64,000 nucleotides of DNA, taken from the NCBI GenBank assembly GCA_018401755.1, contig JAGYKJ010000005.1:494634-558633 (forward strand). The letters are read 5' to 3'. A program made the translations under genes and the position numbers. Of the stretch, positions 40,894-52,568 are shown piece after piece (position 1 is the first letter of the stretch; every line of letters begins with the position of its first letter). Source of the stretch: Litorivicinus sp. GTDB taxonomy: Bacteria; Pseudomonadota; Gammaproteobacteria; Pseudomonadales; Litorivicinaceae. The notes under the pieces were generated by a model. It ran no database searches and had not been told where the DNA came from. It saw nothing but the letters and a program-made list of their open reading frames with translations.

Positions 40894-41095
40894 ATGCCCA
40901 AAATCCGACAGGTGTATTTGCAAACTACGATACAGCAATTTGCATGCCCACTAACCACCTGTGTCGATGCCCGCCAAGCGTCTGCGGGCGATGCCATGGC
41001 TGCGTCGACTGCGATCTGCACGACTTTCGCCCAAAACGGTCTTGGCAAAGCCCAGGTTTCTCCGTAGACTCGCGCGCCCAATTGAGGAAACCGAC

Positions 41096-41407
41096 ATGCT
41101 AACCAATGAACGGAAAAAACAAATGCGTGCGATTGGGCACCACTTGAAGCCGGTCGTCCTGGTGGGCGATCAAGGTCTTTCCCCAGGGCTCTTGGATGAG
41201 TTAAACCGTGCCTTAAATGATCATGAATTGATCAAGGTGAAAGTGCGTGCCGAGCGCGACACCCGGAAGGTGTTGGTGGACAACTTGTGCCAAGAAACGG
41301 GGGCCACCTGCGTGCAAACCACCGGGGCCATGGCACTGCTATTTCCGGGCCGCAGAGCGACCCAATCCACGCCTTTCCAATCTGATTCGGCCGCTGTAAG
41401 CGCCTAG
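41096..41407 (+). CDS. yhbY: YhbY, CRM-domain ribosome-associated RNA-binding protein
   Basis: A 103-residue single CRS1-YhbY (CRM) domain protein. [20 protein letters not shown] and the GDQGLSP loop are characteristic, as is the basic strand [14 protein letters not shown]. YhbY is associated with pre-50S ribosomal particles. GAGG lies before the ATG. It lies next to greA, convergent with a 4-bp overlap of the stops. This linkage of yhbY with greA and carAB is seen in many gammaproteobacteria. Confidence 0.9.
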   Translation: MLTNERKKQMRAIGHHLKPVVLVGDQGLSPGLLDELNRALNDHELIKVKVRAERDTRKVLVDNLCQETGATCVQTTGAMALLFPGRRATQSTPFQSDSAAVSA

Positions 41408-41880
41408 AGATGCTCGACCGTGGTGATCTCATAGGTCACCACACCACCTGGCGTGGTAATCGAGACCTCATCCCCTTCTTCTTTCCCAATCAGCGCACGC
41501 GCAATGGGACTGGTCACCGAAAGTCGGCCCTGCTTCACGTCCGCTTCGTCTTCACCCACGATGCGATAGGTCACCGCTTGATCGGTATCGACATTCAAGA
41601 GTGTCACGGTGGTACCAAAAATCACCTTACCGGTCGGTTCAATTTGGCTGATATCAATCACCTGTGCCAAAGACAGCTTCGCCTCGATGTCTTTAATACG
41701 GCCTTCACAGAACCCTTGTTGTTCACGCGCCGCATGATATTCCGCGTTCTCTTTGAGATCGCCGTGCTCGCGCGCCTCAGCAATCGCCTGAATAATCCGT
41801 GGACGATCCACGGATTTGAGACGGGTCAATTCTTCGCGCAGGGCTTTCTCGCCCGCGACGGTCATCGGGATTTTTGTCAT
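41404..41880 (-). CDS. greA: Transcription elongation factor GreA
   Basis: A 158-residue protein that enters the RNA polymerase secondary channel and stimulates cleavage of backtracked RNA. The N-terminal coiled coil (about 1-75) carries the acidic tip [13 protein letters not shown] with Asp41 and Glu44. The C-terminal FKBP-like domain includes [23 protein letters not shown] and the closing YEITTVEHL. Length and motifs are those of full GreA. It starts as an ATGA overlap with the carB stop, so it is the last gene of carA-carB-greA. Confidence 0.96.
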   Translation of the reverse strand: MTKIPMTVAGEKALREELTRLKSVDRPRIIQAIAEAREHGDLKENAEYHAAREQQGFCEGRIKDIEAKLSLAQVIDISQIEPTGKVIFGTTVTLLNVDTDQAVTYRIVGEDEADVKQGRLSVTSPIARALIGKEEGDEVSITTPGGVVTYEITTVEHL

Positions 41881-42599
41881 ACACCACCTGTTATCGCGAC
41901 CCGGGCATGCAAGTCTTGCAACCGGCGGACATCGCGTTCATCCCCGAACTTTAACGCGCGAACGATGGATTCGCCACCGGCAAGTGTGGTGGTGTAGCAG
42001 ACCTTATGTTGTAACGCCGATCGCCGAATAATCGCGGAATCGGCGATCGCTTGCCGGCCTTCGGTGGTATTGACGATAAAGGCGATGGCGTCGTTCTTGA
42101 TCATATCGACAATATTCGGACGTCCTTCCAACACCTTATTGACCCGTTCACAGGCCAATCCTTGGGCGGTTAAATAGGCACAGGTGCCTGCTGTGGCAAC
42201 CAAGGTAAAGCCAAGATCCAACAGTGACTGCGCAATGGCAACCACCCGCGGCTTGTCCGCTTCACGCACGGAGATAAAGGCAGCACCCGGTGCCGGCAAG
42301 CGATCCCCTGCGGCCGCATGGGCTTTGGCAAAGGCTTCATCGAAGGTGTCCCCAGTGCCCATGACTTCCCCGGTGGATTTCATTTCAGGGCCCAAAATCG
42401 GATCCACCCCAGGGAACTTGGCAAAGGGGAAGACACTTTCTTTGACGGCAAAAAATGGCGGAATCCGCTCCACGGTGAACTGCTGCGCAGCCAAGGAGGT
42501 GCCCGCCATACAACGTGCCGCCACTTTCGCCAAGGACACGCCAATACACTTCGACACAAAGGGCACGGTTCTAGACGCCCGTGGGTTGACCTCAATCAC
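41877..42599 (-). CDS. carB: Carbamoyl-phosphate synthase large subunit, C-terminal fragment
   Basis: The last 240 or so residues of Car[17 protein letters not shown] from the end of the second ATP-grasp domain, the [14 protein letters not shown] region, then the allosteric MGS-like domain ([42 protein letters not shown]). The fragment lacks a real start. It is joined to the piece ending at 42596 by one missing G in the run at 42611-42614, which would restore [16 protein letters not shown]. With that base restored, carB is a single frame here. It ends as an ATGA overlap with greA. Confidence 0.9.
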   Translation of the reverse strand: MIEVNPRASRTVPFVSKCIGVSLAKVAARCMAGTSLAAQQFTVERIPPFFAVKESVFPFAKFPGVDPILGPEMKSTGEVMGTGDTFDEAFAKAHAAAGDRLPAPGAAFISVREADKPRVVAIAQSLLDLGFTLVATAGTCAYLTAQGLACERVNKVLEGRPNIVDMIKNDAIAFIVNTTEGRQAIADSAIIRRSALQHKVCYTTTLAGGESIVRALKFGDERDVRRLQDLHARVAITGGV

Positions 42600-43613
42600 A
42601 AAGATCTCGTCCCCTGGACCGCCATTTGCACATTCATCAAACCAATCACGTTCAGTTCACGGGCCATCCGAATGACCTGCTCACGGATCGCATCCTGAAT
42701 CGGCTTTGGCAGACTGTAGGGCGGCAAGGAACAGGCGGAGTCTCCGGAGTGCACGCCGGCTTGTTCGATGTGCTCCATGATCGCGCCAATCACCACATGC
42801 TCACCATCGGAGACGGCATCCACATCCACTTCAATGGCAGGATCTAAAAAACGGTCCAACAGCACTGGCGAGTCGTCACTGGCAATCACCGCTTCTTCCA
42901 GATAGCGCTTGAGCTCTGAGAGGTTCGAGACGATCTCCATGGCACGCCCACCCAACACATAGGAGGGACGGACCACCAGTGGAAAACCGATCCGTTCGGC
43001 AAGCGCCATGCCTTCGTCGAGGCTCCGCGCGGTGGCGTTGGCCGGTTGCTTCAAGCCCAGTCGGGTCACCATCTGTTGGAACCGCTCACGGTCCTCAGCG
43101 CGATCAATGGCCTCTGGTGAGGTGCCAATGATCGGTACACCGGCCGCTTCCAGTTCACGGGCCAGTTTTAATGGGGTTTGCCCACCAAACTGGACAATCA
43201 CCCCTTTGGGTTTTTCCAGCTCGACAATCGACAACACATCCTCAAGGGTCACCGGCTCAAAGAACAATCGATCCGAGGTGTCATAGTCGGTTGAGACAGT
43301 TTCTGGGTTGCAGTTGACCATGATGGTTTCATAGCCGTCTTCACGCATCGCGAAGGCAGCATGCACGCAACAATAGTCAAACTCGATCCCCTGGCCGATT
43401 CGGTTCGGGCCACCGCCCAACACCATAATTTTATCCCGTGTGGACGGATTGGCTTCACAGGTCTCTTCGTAGGTGGAGTACAAATACGCCGTCGGCGTGG
43501 CAAATTCGCCCGCACAGGTATCCACCCGCTTATAGACGGGCCGAATGCCCAGTTTTAAGCGACGCTCACGCAGCTCTTTTTCCGTCACACCCAACAACAC
43601 CGACAAGCGCTTG

Positions 43614-45109
<1,496 letters not shown>

Positions 45110-45110
<1 letters not shown>

Positions 45111-46246
45111 TAGTGCGCCTCCATTAGGGCAATAAAGTGGTCGAACAAGGGCGCGACGTCATGGGGTCCGGGACTTGCCTCGGGGTGCCCCTGAAAACTA
45201 AAGGCAGGCACATCGGTTCGAGCGATCCCTTGTAAGGAGCCATCAAATAACGAGCGATGCGTCGGTAACAGGGTGGCCGGCAGACTCGCTTCGTCAATGG
45301 CAAACCCATGGTTTTGGCTGGTAATCATGACAAGCCCTGTCGCCAAGTCTTGCACTGGGTGGTTTGCGCCGTGATGGCCAAACTTCATCTTGACCGTCTT
45401 AGCGCCACTGGCGAGGCCCAATAACTGGTGACCCAAGCAGATCCCAAACACCGGAATCTGTGCCGCCAACACCGCTTGAATCGCGTCGATCGCATAGGTA
45501 CAGGGCTCTGGATCGCCAGGCCCGTTTGATAAAAAGACCCCATCCGGTTGCAGCGCCAGGACCTCGGCAGCCGGGGTCGTCGCGGGCACCACCGTGAGGC
45601 GACAACCGCGATCCGCCAACATCCGCAAAATGTTGTGCTTGACCCCAAAATCATAGGCCACCACATGAAAGCGTCCAGTCTCAGGCGCGGCATAGCCGTC
45701 ACCGAGCACCCAAGATCCCTCGGTCCAGGGATAGGCGTGGGCGGTCGTCACGGTTTTGGCGAGATCCATGCCGGCCAATCCCGGAAAGCCATGCAGGGCT
45801 GCAAGCGCGTCGGCTTGCATGGTCTCATCCAAGGCGGCATCACCGGCAATGATGACCCCTGCCTGCGCCCCAGAATCTCGCAGAATCCGGGTCAACTGTC
45901 GGGTATCAATGTCGGCAATCCCCACGACATCTGAGGCCACCAAATACTCACTGAGTGAGCGGGTTGCCCGAAAATTACTGTAGGCCATCGGCACATCACG
46001 GACGATCAATCCGCCCGCGTGGATAGACGTCGATTCCATATCCTCCGGGTTGATCCCGACATTGCCAATGTGCGGATAGGTGAGCGTCACCAACTGGCGC
46101 GCATAGGATGGATCCGTCAGGATTTCTTGGTAACCGGTCATCGCGGTATTGAAGACGACTTCGCCGACGGAAAATCCGTCCGCACCAATCGAGCGCCCAA
46201 GAAATCGCGTGCCGTCAGAGAGCAAAAGTAACGCAGGAGAATTCAA
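45110..46246 (-). CDS. carA: Carbamoyl-phosphate synthase small (glutamine amidotransferase) subunit
   Basis: A 378-residue subunit that hydrolyses glutamine and channels ammonia to CarB. The N-terminal domain begins [16 protein letters not shown]; the class I amidotransferase domain has the nucleophile cysteine in [13 protein letters not shown] and the His/Glu pair in [12 protein letters not shown] choose a TTG start at 46246, because AGAGGA lies seven bases before it and the protein then aligns with the usual CarA N-terminus. An ATG at 46285 would add 13 unusual residues. A promoter lies at 46300-46327. In related bacteria carA directly follows dapB; here hipBA is inserted between them. Confidence 0.93.
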
Positions 46247-46299
46247 CCGAAGGTCCTCTAGGTGGACGGACTTGGCTAGCGCCAAGATGTTGAAGCGGC

Positions 46300-46327
46300 A
46301 TTATAGGGACCCGCACCAAAATGTCCA
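46300..46327 (-). promoter_or_regulatory. Sigma70-type promoter of carAB-greA
   Basis: On the minus strand TGGACA (46322-46327) and a perfect TATAAT (46300-46305) are separated by 16 bases. This gives a leader of about 45 bases before the chosen TTG start of carA. Its presence implies that carAB-greA is transcribed independently of dnaKJ-dapB now that hipBA interrupts the block. Confidence 0.6.
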
Positions 46328-46401
46328 TGGCAAGTGGAACTCGGCCACCCATGGATCAGCCATCGACCCTCACCGCGCTGAGACATCCGAGCACCTCAAA
46401 A

Positions 46402-46461
46402 ATGACTAAAATATAAGACAAAATCAGTATTTCGAGCTATTTTGTCTCACATATGAGTCAT
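46402..46461. promoter_or_regulatory. Long inverted-repeat operator upstream of hipBA
   Basis: Two 23-bp half-sites, 46402-46424 and 46439-46461, face each other across 14 bases and match at 19 of 23 positions. The inner parts AGACAAAAT and ATTTTGTCT are perfect, as are the outer ATGACT and AGTCAT. The left arm includes TATAAG, a likely promoter -10 element. It lies 24 bp before the hipB start, where HipB-type repressors normally bind for autoregulation. Binding by this HipB is inferred. Confidence 0.65.
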
Positions 46462-46485
46462 CGAAACCCCTGATGAGAGACGCCA

Positions 46486-46734
46486 ATGGACTACGAGGAA
46501 CTCGGTAAGCGGATCGCACAGCTCCGCAAACAGGCGGGTTACAGTCAAACCACGCTAGCCCAATACAGCGGGATTTCACGCGCAACCATTGCTGGTTTTG
46601 AAACTGGGCGGGCGACCGACCTGGGCACTCGAAAATTGATCAAACTGCTCGGCATCCTAGGCCACGAGTTAAGCATCCGCGAGGCCTCCCCACTACCGAC
46701 CTTCGAGGAGATTATCAGTGCGCAATCCGATTGA
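46486..46734 (+). CDS. hipB: HipB-like antitoxin (XRE helix-turn-helix)
   Basis: Eighty-two residues. The XRE helix-turn-helix spans about residues 6-60 (LGKRIAQLRKQAGYSQTTLA, then GISRATIAGFETGRA), followed by a short C-terminal tail. By family it neutralises HipA and represses its own operon. It overlaps hipA by 17 bp. A large palindrome sits just upstream. With hipA it forms a two-gene cassette inserted between dapB and carA, in the orientation opposite to both neighbours. Confidence 0.85.
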   Translation: MDYEELGKRIAQLRKQAGYSQTTLAQYSGISRATIAGFETGRATDLGTRKLIKLLGILGHELSIREASPLPTFEEIISAQSD

Positions 46735-47881
46735 TGTGTGGGTGCACGGTCAGCATGTTGGCATCCTTCAAGACGACCCAACCGGCTATTTATTGACCTA
46801 TGACAGCGATGCCAATCCAGAGGATCTCGTCTCGCTCACCATGCCGGTCAGACGGCGGCAGTATGTGCACACGAAACTCTTTCCGATTTTTTCGATGCAT
46901 CTCCCAGAAGGATATTTGCGGGCCATGCTGACCACCCATTTCGCAAAGATCACTGATCTAGATGACTATGGATTACTTCAGCTTCTCAGCGGATCCCATG
47001 TGGGACGCCTGCAGTATGGTGCAACCACAGAGGCTGCACCTACCCCAGTGACACTCCAGGCACTGATCTCTCCATCCTCCGAGCAGCTCTTTCAAGAGTT
47101 ACTCACACGGTTTGCATTGCACTCACCCATCAGTGGTGTCCAACCCAAGGTGCTCGCTGCAGTCAGGGACAAAACCACATGGATGCTGAACCCCTTCATT
47201 GTGAAAGCATGGGGACCTGAGTATCCACAGCTTGCACTCAATGAGTTCTATTGTATGTCGGTGGCGAAGGCGGCCGGGATTGTGGTCCCTGAGTTCCATC
47301 TCTCGCGTGACGATGCGCTCTTCATCATGAAACGTTTTGATCTGCCAGATCATGCTAAGCCGCTTGGCTTTGAGGATTTTGGGGTGCTGCATGGGCGATC
47401 CAATGAGGACAAATACAAAGGCAGTTATGAAGCGATTGCCAAAACAATTGGCCGATACGTGAGTCAAGCGAATCAAGCACAGGCATTTCTGCAGTATTTC
47501 CGGATGATTGTCGTCAACCAGCTGGTGCAAAATGGTGATGCCCATTTGAAAAATTTTGGCATCCTGTATCGCGATCCATCCGATGTCTGGCTCGCGCCAG
47601 CCTACGACATCATTAATACAACCAGTTACATTCGACACGATGTCCCCGCGCTGACGCTCGGTGGAAAAAAACACTGGGTTTCGGCGCAGAAGTTGATTGA
47701 GTTTGGGGTGGTCGCGTGCGGGCTCTCAAGGTCAGTTGCGCGCGATGTCTATGATCAGTGCCGCGATGCCGCCGCTGTCACAGTGACTGCGATCCAGGAT
47801 CGACTCAATCGTGAGTCTGACCCGACAACAATACCCTTCTTAACGCAGCTCGCAGCCAGGCTCGCAGACGCGTCCGCCTAA
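46718..47881 (+). CDS. hipA: HipA-like serine/threonine kinase toxin
   Basis: A 387-residue kinase-fold toxin. Known HipA proteins phosphorylate a glutamyl-tRNA synthetase or similar target and arrest growth. It has an N-terminal subdomain (about 1-100) with PVRRRQY and a SGVQPKVL nucleotide loop (Ser139, Lys144). The catalytic loop is NGDAHLKNFG (Asn272, Asp274), with a metal-binding YDI (Asp297) in LAPAYDII. All key residues are present, so it looks active. The GTG start at 46718 lies inside hipB, giving a 17-bp overlap and coupled translation. Its stop overlaps the convergent dapB stop by a few bases, so the cassette fits very tightly. Confidence 0.88.
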   Translation: MRNPIDVWVHGQHVGILQDDPTGYLLTYDSDANPEDLVSLTMPVRRRQYVHTKLFPIFSMHLPEGYLRAMLTTHFAKITDLDDYGLLQLLSGSHVGRLQYGATTEAAPTPVTLQALISPSSEQLFQELLTRFALHSPISGVQPKVLAAVRDKTTWMLNPFIVKAWGPEYPQLALNEFYCMSVAKAAGIVVPEFHLSRDDALFIMKRFDLPDHAKPLGFEDFGVLHGRSNEDKYKGSYEAIAKTIGRYVSQANQAQAFLQYFRMIVVNQLVQNGDAHLKNFGILYRDPSDVWLAPAYDIINTTSYIRHDVPALTLGGKKHWVSAQKLIEFGVVACGLSRSVARDVYDQCRDAAAVTVTAIQDRLNRESDPTTIPFLTQLAARLADASA

Positions 47882-48690
47882 TCTGAGACCCGAAGACCCA
47901 GCACATCCACCATGGAGTAGAGCCCAGGGCGCTGAGAAAATGCCCAGATGGCAGCACGAACGGCGCCATCGGCGAAGGTTTTCCGGGACGAGGCTTTGTG
48001 GGTAATCTCCACCCGTTCCCCCTCGGCCGCAAACAGGACGGTGTGATCACCGACAATGTCACCCCCCCGAATTGTCGAAAACCCAATTTGCGAGCGGGGT
48101 CTGGCGCCGGTGCGTCCTTCCCGACCGTAGACAGCATCTGCCTCCAAGGTCCGCCCCAGGCTGTCGGCGATGACCCGGCCCATGGCCAATGCAGTCCCTG
48201 AGGGTGCGTCGACCTTGTGCCGATGATGGGCCTCGATGACTTCGATATCGACCGTGTCGCCAAGCACCTTGGCGGTGGTTTTTAAGAGCTCCAAAACAAG
48301 ATTGACGCCCACGCTGAAGTTCGGGGCGTAAACAATTGGGATGTGGCGTGCCGACTCCGCCATGAAGGCTTCGTCCTCGGCAGACAATCCAGTCGTCCCA
48401 ATCACCATGGCCATGTCATGCTCGCGACAGAAACCAAGCAGCGCGCGGGTGGACTCAGGGGTGGTGAAATCAATCACCACCGGACGCTCCAGGACAAACT
48501 CGGCAATCGAATCGACGATCGGTGAATCCACCGCATCCGGCCCCACCAGGGACGCACAGGAATGCCCTGCCCAGGCCGACCCAGGACGCACCGTGGCACC
48601 TAATAAGTTGCAATCAGGATGTGCCAGGGTGGATTCCAAGAGCACCCGGCCCATCCGACCGGTGGCTCCGGCAATCACAATGGGCAACAT
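47878..48690 (-). CDS. dapB: 4-hydroxy-tetrahydrodipicolinate reductase
   Basis: A 270-residue enzyme of the diaminopimelate/lysine pathway that reduces the DapA product with NAD(P)H. The Rossmann motif IAGATGRMGR is at residues 5-14. The substrate-binding and catalytic stretch is IEAHHRHKVDAPSGTA, with the catalytic His pair and Lys, and TTGLSAEDE and NFSVGVNL are also present. The start overlaps the dnaJ stop as TAATG. The gene is the last of grpE-dnaK-dnaJ-dapB; its 3' end meets hipA. Confidence 0.95.
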   Translation of the reverse strand: MLPIVIAGATGRMGRVLLESTLAHPDCNLLGATVRPGSAWAGHSCASLVGPDAVDSPIVDSIAEFVLERPVVIDFTTPESTRALLGFCREHDMAMVIGTTGLSAEDEAFMAESARHIPIVYAPNFSVGVNLVLELLKTTAKVLGDTVDIEVIEAHHRHKVDAPSGTALAMGRVIADSLGRTLEADAVYGREGRTGARPRSQIGFSTIRGGDIVGDHTVLFAAEGERVEITHKASSRKTFADGAVRAAIWAFSQRPGLYSMVDVLGLRVSD

Positions 48691-49817
48691 TAGAATTTCA
48701 TCTCATCGAAGAAGGATTTGACGCTATCAAACCACCCTTCGCGTTTTGGCGCATGGGTTTTGTGATTCATGGTCTCATGCAATTCCGCCAACAGCGTTCG
48801 CTGGCGATCGGTCAGATTGATTGGGGTTTCGATCACCACTCGGCACAGCAAGTCCCCTTGGACCCCGCCACGCACCGGCTTCACACCCTTTGAGCGGACC
48901 CGAAATAACTTCCCGGTTTGCGTCCCTTCAGGCACCTTGACCTTGACCCGACCATCGAGGGTCGGCACTTCCAGCTCGCCGCCCAAGGCAGCATCCGTAA
49001 ACGAAATGGGCACCTCACAGTACAGATCTTTGCCATCGCGCTGGAAAATTTTGTGGGGCTTGACGTTCACTTGGACGTACAAATCGCCGGCAGGACCGCC
49101 ATTACCTCCCGCCTCGCCTTCCCCAGACAGTCGGATCCGATCGCCGGTATCCACTCCGGCTGGGATCTTCACAGACAGTGTCTTGGTCTCTTCGACGCGG
49201 CCTTGACCACGACAATCCCCACAGGGATCCGTGATGACCTTGCCCGATCCATGGCACCGTGGACAGGTTTGCTGGATCGCAAAGAATCCCTGCTGCATCC
49301 GGACTTGTCCTTGCCCGTTACAGGTTGGACAGGCCTTGGGGCTTGAGCCAGGCTTGGCGCCAGAGCCACGACAAGGCTTGCACTCAGCAAGCCTTGGTAC
49401 CCGAATGGTGGTTTCGGTCCCGAACACCGCATCTTCAAGAGAGAGATCCAAGGTGTAGCGCAGATCATTGCCGCGCTGTACGGACGACCGTCCACCGCCT
49501 CCGCCACCCCCGAAGATGTCGCCAAACACGTCGCCGAAGATATCGCTAAAGCTCGCACCTTGGGCATGGAAACCGCCGGCACCGCCACCGCCTTCAAACG
49601 CGCTGTGGCCATGCCGATCATAGGCGGCCCGCTTATCCGCATCAGAGAGTACTTCGTAGGCCTCGCTCAACTCCTTGAACTTCGCCTCCGCCTCACTATC
49701 GCCTGGATTACGATCCGGGTGGAACTTCATGGCCAGTCGCCGATACGCCTTTTTCAGCTCTGCGTCACTGACATCTCGGCTGACCCCAAGGGTCTCGTAA
49801 TAATCACGCTTGGCCAC
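48690..49817 (-). CDS. dnaJ: Chaperone DnaJ (Hsp40)
   Basis: A 375-residue co-chaperone that delivers substrates to DnaK and stimulates its ATPase. The J domain (1-70) has HPD in [10 protein letters not shown], followed by a Gly/Phe-rich stretch (about 75-115). Four zinc-binding repeats follow: [24 protein letters not shown] and CGDCRGQG. The C-terminal substrate-binding domains end with a dimerisation tail. It is 28 bp downstream of dnaK and overlaps dapB. Confidence 0.97.
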   Translation of the reverse strand: MAKRDYYETLGVSRDVSDAELKKAYRRLAMKFHPDRNPGDSEAEAKFKELSEAYEVLSDADKRAAYDRHGHSAFEGGGGAGGFHAQGASFSDIFGDVFGDIFGGGGGGGRSSVQRGNDLRYTLDLSLEDAVFGTETTIRVPRLAECKPCRGSGAKPGSSPKACPTCNGQGQVRMQQGFFAIQQTCPRCHGSGKVITDPCGDCRGQGRVEETKTLSVKIPAGVDTGDRIRLSGEGEAGGNGGPAGDLYVQVNVKPHKIFQRDGKDLYCEVPISFTDAALGGELEVPTLDGRVKVKVPEGTQTGKLFRVRSKGVKPVRGGVQGDLLCRVVIETPINLTDRQRTLLAELHETMNHKTHAPKREGWFDSVKSFFDEMKF

Positions 49818-49845
49818 TTATGGGCACCCTCCCTGGTGTCGAGAC

Positions 49846-51768
49846 TTAGGACTTCTTCTCGTCATCCTTCACTTCTTCAAATTCGGCATCGACCACGTCA
49901 TCGTCCGCTGATCGCGATTGACCACCGGCATCTGTCGCTTGTGCGCCCGCATCGGCGGAGGCATAGAGCTTTTCCGCGATCTTGGCAGAGGCATCGGTCA
50001 AGGCCTTGGTCTTCGCCTCGATCTCCTCTTGATCGTCCGAGCCAAGCACGCTCTCCAACGCGGCGATCGCATCCAACACCGGCTGCTTCTCGTCATCGGT
50101 CAACTTATCCCCTGCTTCCGCCATCGACTTTTTGGTGGCATGCATCATCGAGTCCGCCATATTCCGGGCGCCGATGAGGGATTCGAACTTCCGATCCGCT
50201 TCAGCATTGGCCTCAGCGTCCTTGACCATCTTTTCAATTTCTTCGTCGGATAACCCGGACGAAGCTTTGATCACAATGGACTGTTCTTTTCCAGTGGCCT
50301 TGTCTTTCGCGGAGACATTCAAAATCCCGTTCGCATCGATGTCAAAAGCCACCTCAATCTGCGGCAGTCCCCGTGGAGCGGGTGGAATGTCAGCCAAATC
50401 AAACCGTCCCAGCGACTTATTCTGACTCGCTTGCTTCCGCTCGCCTTGCAGCACGTGAATGGTCACAGCTGTTTGGTTGTCATCGGCTGTCGAGAACACT
50501 TGCGTCTTCTTGGTCGGAATCGTGGTGTTCTTCTCGATCAAGGCAGTCATCACACCACCCATGGTCTCAATCCCCAAAGACAGCGGTGTCACGTCTAACA
50601 GCAACACGTCTTTGACGTCACCAGACAAGACCGCCCCTTGAATGGCCGCGCCAATGGCGACTGCTTCATCAGGGTTCACATCGCGGCGTGGATCCTTGCC
50701 AAAGAACGCTTTGACTTTCGCTTGCACCAAGGGCATCCGCGTCTGACCACCGACCAAGATCACATCGCTGATCTCTTTGGTGCTGTGACCTGCATCTTCT
50801 AGCGCTTGCTTCAAAGGTGCCAGGGTCCGATCCACCAACTCCTCCACCAAGCTTTCCAGCTTTGCGCGCGTGAGTTTGACGTTTAAGTGCTTTGGACCAC
50901 TCGCATCGGCAGTGATGTAGGGCAGATTGACGTCTGTTTGCTGGCTGGATGACAGCTCGATCTTGGCTTTTTCCGCGGCTTCTTTGAGACGCTGCATGGC
51001 CAGAGGATCACCCTTTAAGTTCATGCCTTGCTCTTTCTGGAACACCTCAGCCAAGTGATCAATGATCCGCATGTCGAAGTCTTCGCCACCCAAGAAGGTG
51101 TCTCCGTTGGTCGAGAGCACTTCAAACTGGTGCTCGCCATCCACCTCGGCAATCTCAATGATGGAAATATCAAAGGTCCCACCACCGAGATCGTAGACCG
51201 CGATGACAGAGTCCCCACGCTTTTGATCCATCCCATAGGCCAGGGCGGCCGCGGTGGGCTCGTTGATGATGCGTTTGACATCGAGTCCAGCAATCTTGCC
51301 AGCATCTTTGGTTGCCTGGCGCTGCGAGTCATTGAAGTATGCAGGGACCGTGATCACTGCCTCAGTGACCGGCTCCCCCAAATAATCTTCCGCAGTCTTC
51401 TTCATCTTCTTTAAGACTTCTGCAGAGATCTGTGGAGGCGCAAGCTTCTTCCCACGTACAGCAATCCAGGCGTCGCCGTTGTCCGCGCCAATGATCTTGT
51501 ATGGCACCATTTTGATGTCTTTTTGCACAACATCATCTTTGAACTTGCGACCAATGAGTCGCTTCACCGCAAATAACGTGTTTTCCGGATTGGTGACCGA
51601 TTGCCGTTTTGCCGACTGGCCGACCAAGATCTCGTCATCCGTGTAGGCGATGATCGAGGGTGTTGTGCGATCCCCTTCCGCATTCTCGATCACGCGCGGC
51701 TTGTCTCCTTCCAACACCGCCACACATGAGTTTGTGGTTCCAAGATCGATTCCGATGATCTTACCCAT
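49846..51768 (-). CDS. dnaK: Chaperone DnaK (Hsp70)
   Basis: A 640-residue Hsp70. The nucleotide-binding domain has [13 protein letters not shown] near the N-terminus, [32 protein letters not shown] and [11 protein letters not shown]. The linker [16 protein letters not shown] leads to the peptide-binding domain. The C-terminal tail is acidic and ends in a lysine-containing stretch. I take the ATG at 51768 ([10 protein letters not shown]), which has GAGG nine bases upstream, rather than the TTG two codons earlier. It lies between grpE and dnaJ in the usual heat-shock order. Confidence 0.97.
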   Translation of the reverse strand: MGKIIGIDLGTTNSCVAVLEGDKPRVIENAEGDRTTPSIIAYTDDEILVGQSAKRQSVTNPENTLFAVKRLIGRKFKDDVVQKDIKMVPYKIIGADNGDAWIAVRGKKLAPPQISAEVLKKMKKTAEDYLGEPVTEAVITVPAYFNDSQRQATKDAGKIAGLDVKRIINEPTAAALAYGMDQKRGDSVIAVYDLGGGTFDISIIEIAEVDGEHQFEVLSTNGDTFLGGEDFDMRIIDHLAEVFQKEQGMNLKGDPLAMQRLKEAAEKAKIELSSSQQTDVNLPYITADASGPKHLNVKLTRAKLESLVEELVDRTLAPLKQALEDAGHSTKEISDVILVGGQTRMPLVQAKVKAFFGKDPRRDVNPDEAVAIGAAIQGAVLSGDVKDVLLLDVTPLSLGIETMGGVMTALIEKNTTIPTKKTQVFSTADDNQTAVTIHVLQGERKQASQNKSLGRFDLADIPPAPRGLPQIEVAFDIDANGILNVSAKDKATGKEQSIVIKASSGLSDEEIEKMVKDAEANAEADRKFESLIGARNMADSMMHATKKSMAEAGDKLTDDEKQPVLDAIAALESVLGSDDQEEIEAKTKALTDASAKIAEKLYASADAGAQATDAGGQSRSADDDVVDAEFEEVKDDEKKS

Positions 51769-51868
51769 TTCCAATACCTCGTTTGTTCATCCATGTCCGG
51801 TCAAGCCGGCGTATTTCTCTGCCACCCATCATTTGGGCCAACTCACTAAACTCAAGGTCCGAGACACC

Positions 51869-52483
51869 CTAAGGTGACTTCGTCACCACCACCATGGCCG
51901 CGCGCACCAGCCGATCATGGAGCTGGTAGCCCTTCTGCATGACGCGCATCACCGTATTCGGTGCATGCTCTGCAGACGGCACCATGGTCATGGCTTGGTG
52001 CATTTGCGGATCAAAGGGTTCCCCCACTGGATCGACGCGCACCACGCCAAACTTCGCGACCGCATCCAGCAACAACTTGTGGGTCATCTGGGTTCCCTCG
52101 AGTGCGGCGGCATCAAATCCATCGATGGTTTCGGCCAGCTCTAATGCACGATCCATCGAATCCAAGACCGGCAACAATTCTTTGACGAATCGCTCGATGG
52201 CATATTTATGGGCATTCTCGACATCACGCTCAGCGCGACGCTGAATATTTTGTGCGTCCGCCTTGGCACGCAGTACCGCTTCCCGCAGCTCCTCAAGTTG
52301 GGTATCGACACTGGCACTGTCTTCTGAGTCGGAAACGGGCTGCGATGGGCCTTCCGACGCATCTGTGACCTCAGACTGCTGTGCTGATTCGGTCTCTGGG
52401 ATGCCGACCTGCTCGGGCGTCTCAGGGGGAGTTCCCGAGTCATTGACTGCATCCGTGTCCTTGGGTGTGGATTCATCCACCAT
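51869..52483 (-). CDS. grpE: Nucleotide exchange factor GrpE
   Basis: A 204-residue protein. A long acidic, Ser/Thr/Pro-rich N-terminal tail (about 1-60) is followed by the coiled coil LRAKADAQNIQRRAERDVEN. The C-terminal beta domain has VDPVGEPFDPQMHQAM and MQKGYQLHDRLVRAAMV. GrpE releases ADP from DnaK. The start is ATG 52483, with a strong AAGGAGG six bases upstream; the frame is open further but without family resemblance. A heat-shock promoter lies just upstream, and recN is divergent. Confidence 0.95.
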   Translation of the reverse strand: MVDESTPKDTDAVNDSGTPPETPEQVGIPETESAQQSEVTDASEGPSQPVSDSEDSASVDTQLEELREAVLRAKADAQNIQRRAERDVENAHKYAIERFVKELLPVLDSMDRALELAETIDGFDAAALEGTQMTHKLLLDAVAKFGVVRVDPVGEPFDPQMHQAMTMVPSAEHAPNTVMRVMQKGYQLHDRLVRAAMVVVTKSP

Positions 52484-52533
52484 CCGTGCCTCCTTGTTTT
52501 GCTCAGGCCTTGCTACACTTCTCGAAGCTCCCT

Positions 52534-52561
52534 GTATTGGGTCAGGGAGAACAGGTTTCAA
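52534..52561 (-). promoter_or_regulatory. Sigma32-like heat-shock promoter of grpE-dnaK-dnaJ
   Basis: On the minus strand TTGAAA (52556-52561) and CCCAATAC (52534-52541) are 14 bases apart. The sigma32 consensus is CTTGAAA and CCCCATNT with 13-14 bases between. The match and the position, about 50 bp before the grpE start, fit a heat-shock promoter. The same 85-bp gap must also hold the recN promoter. Confidence 0.6.
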
Positions 52562-52568
52562 TTGTCCA

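Noticed and set aside
52500..52568. LexA box before recN
   Set aside because: CTGT and ACAG occur in the gap but are 15 bases apart instead of 8, so they do not make an SOS box.
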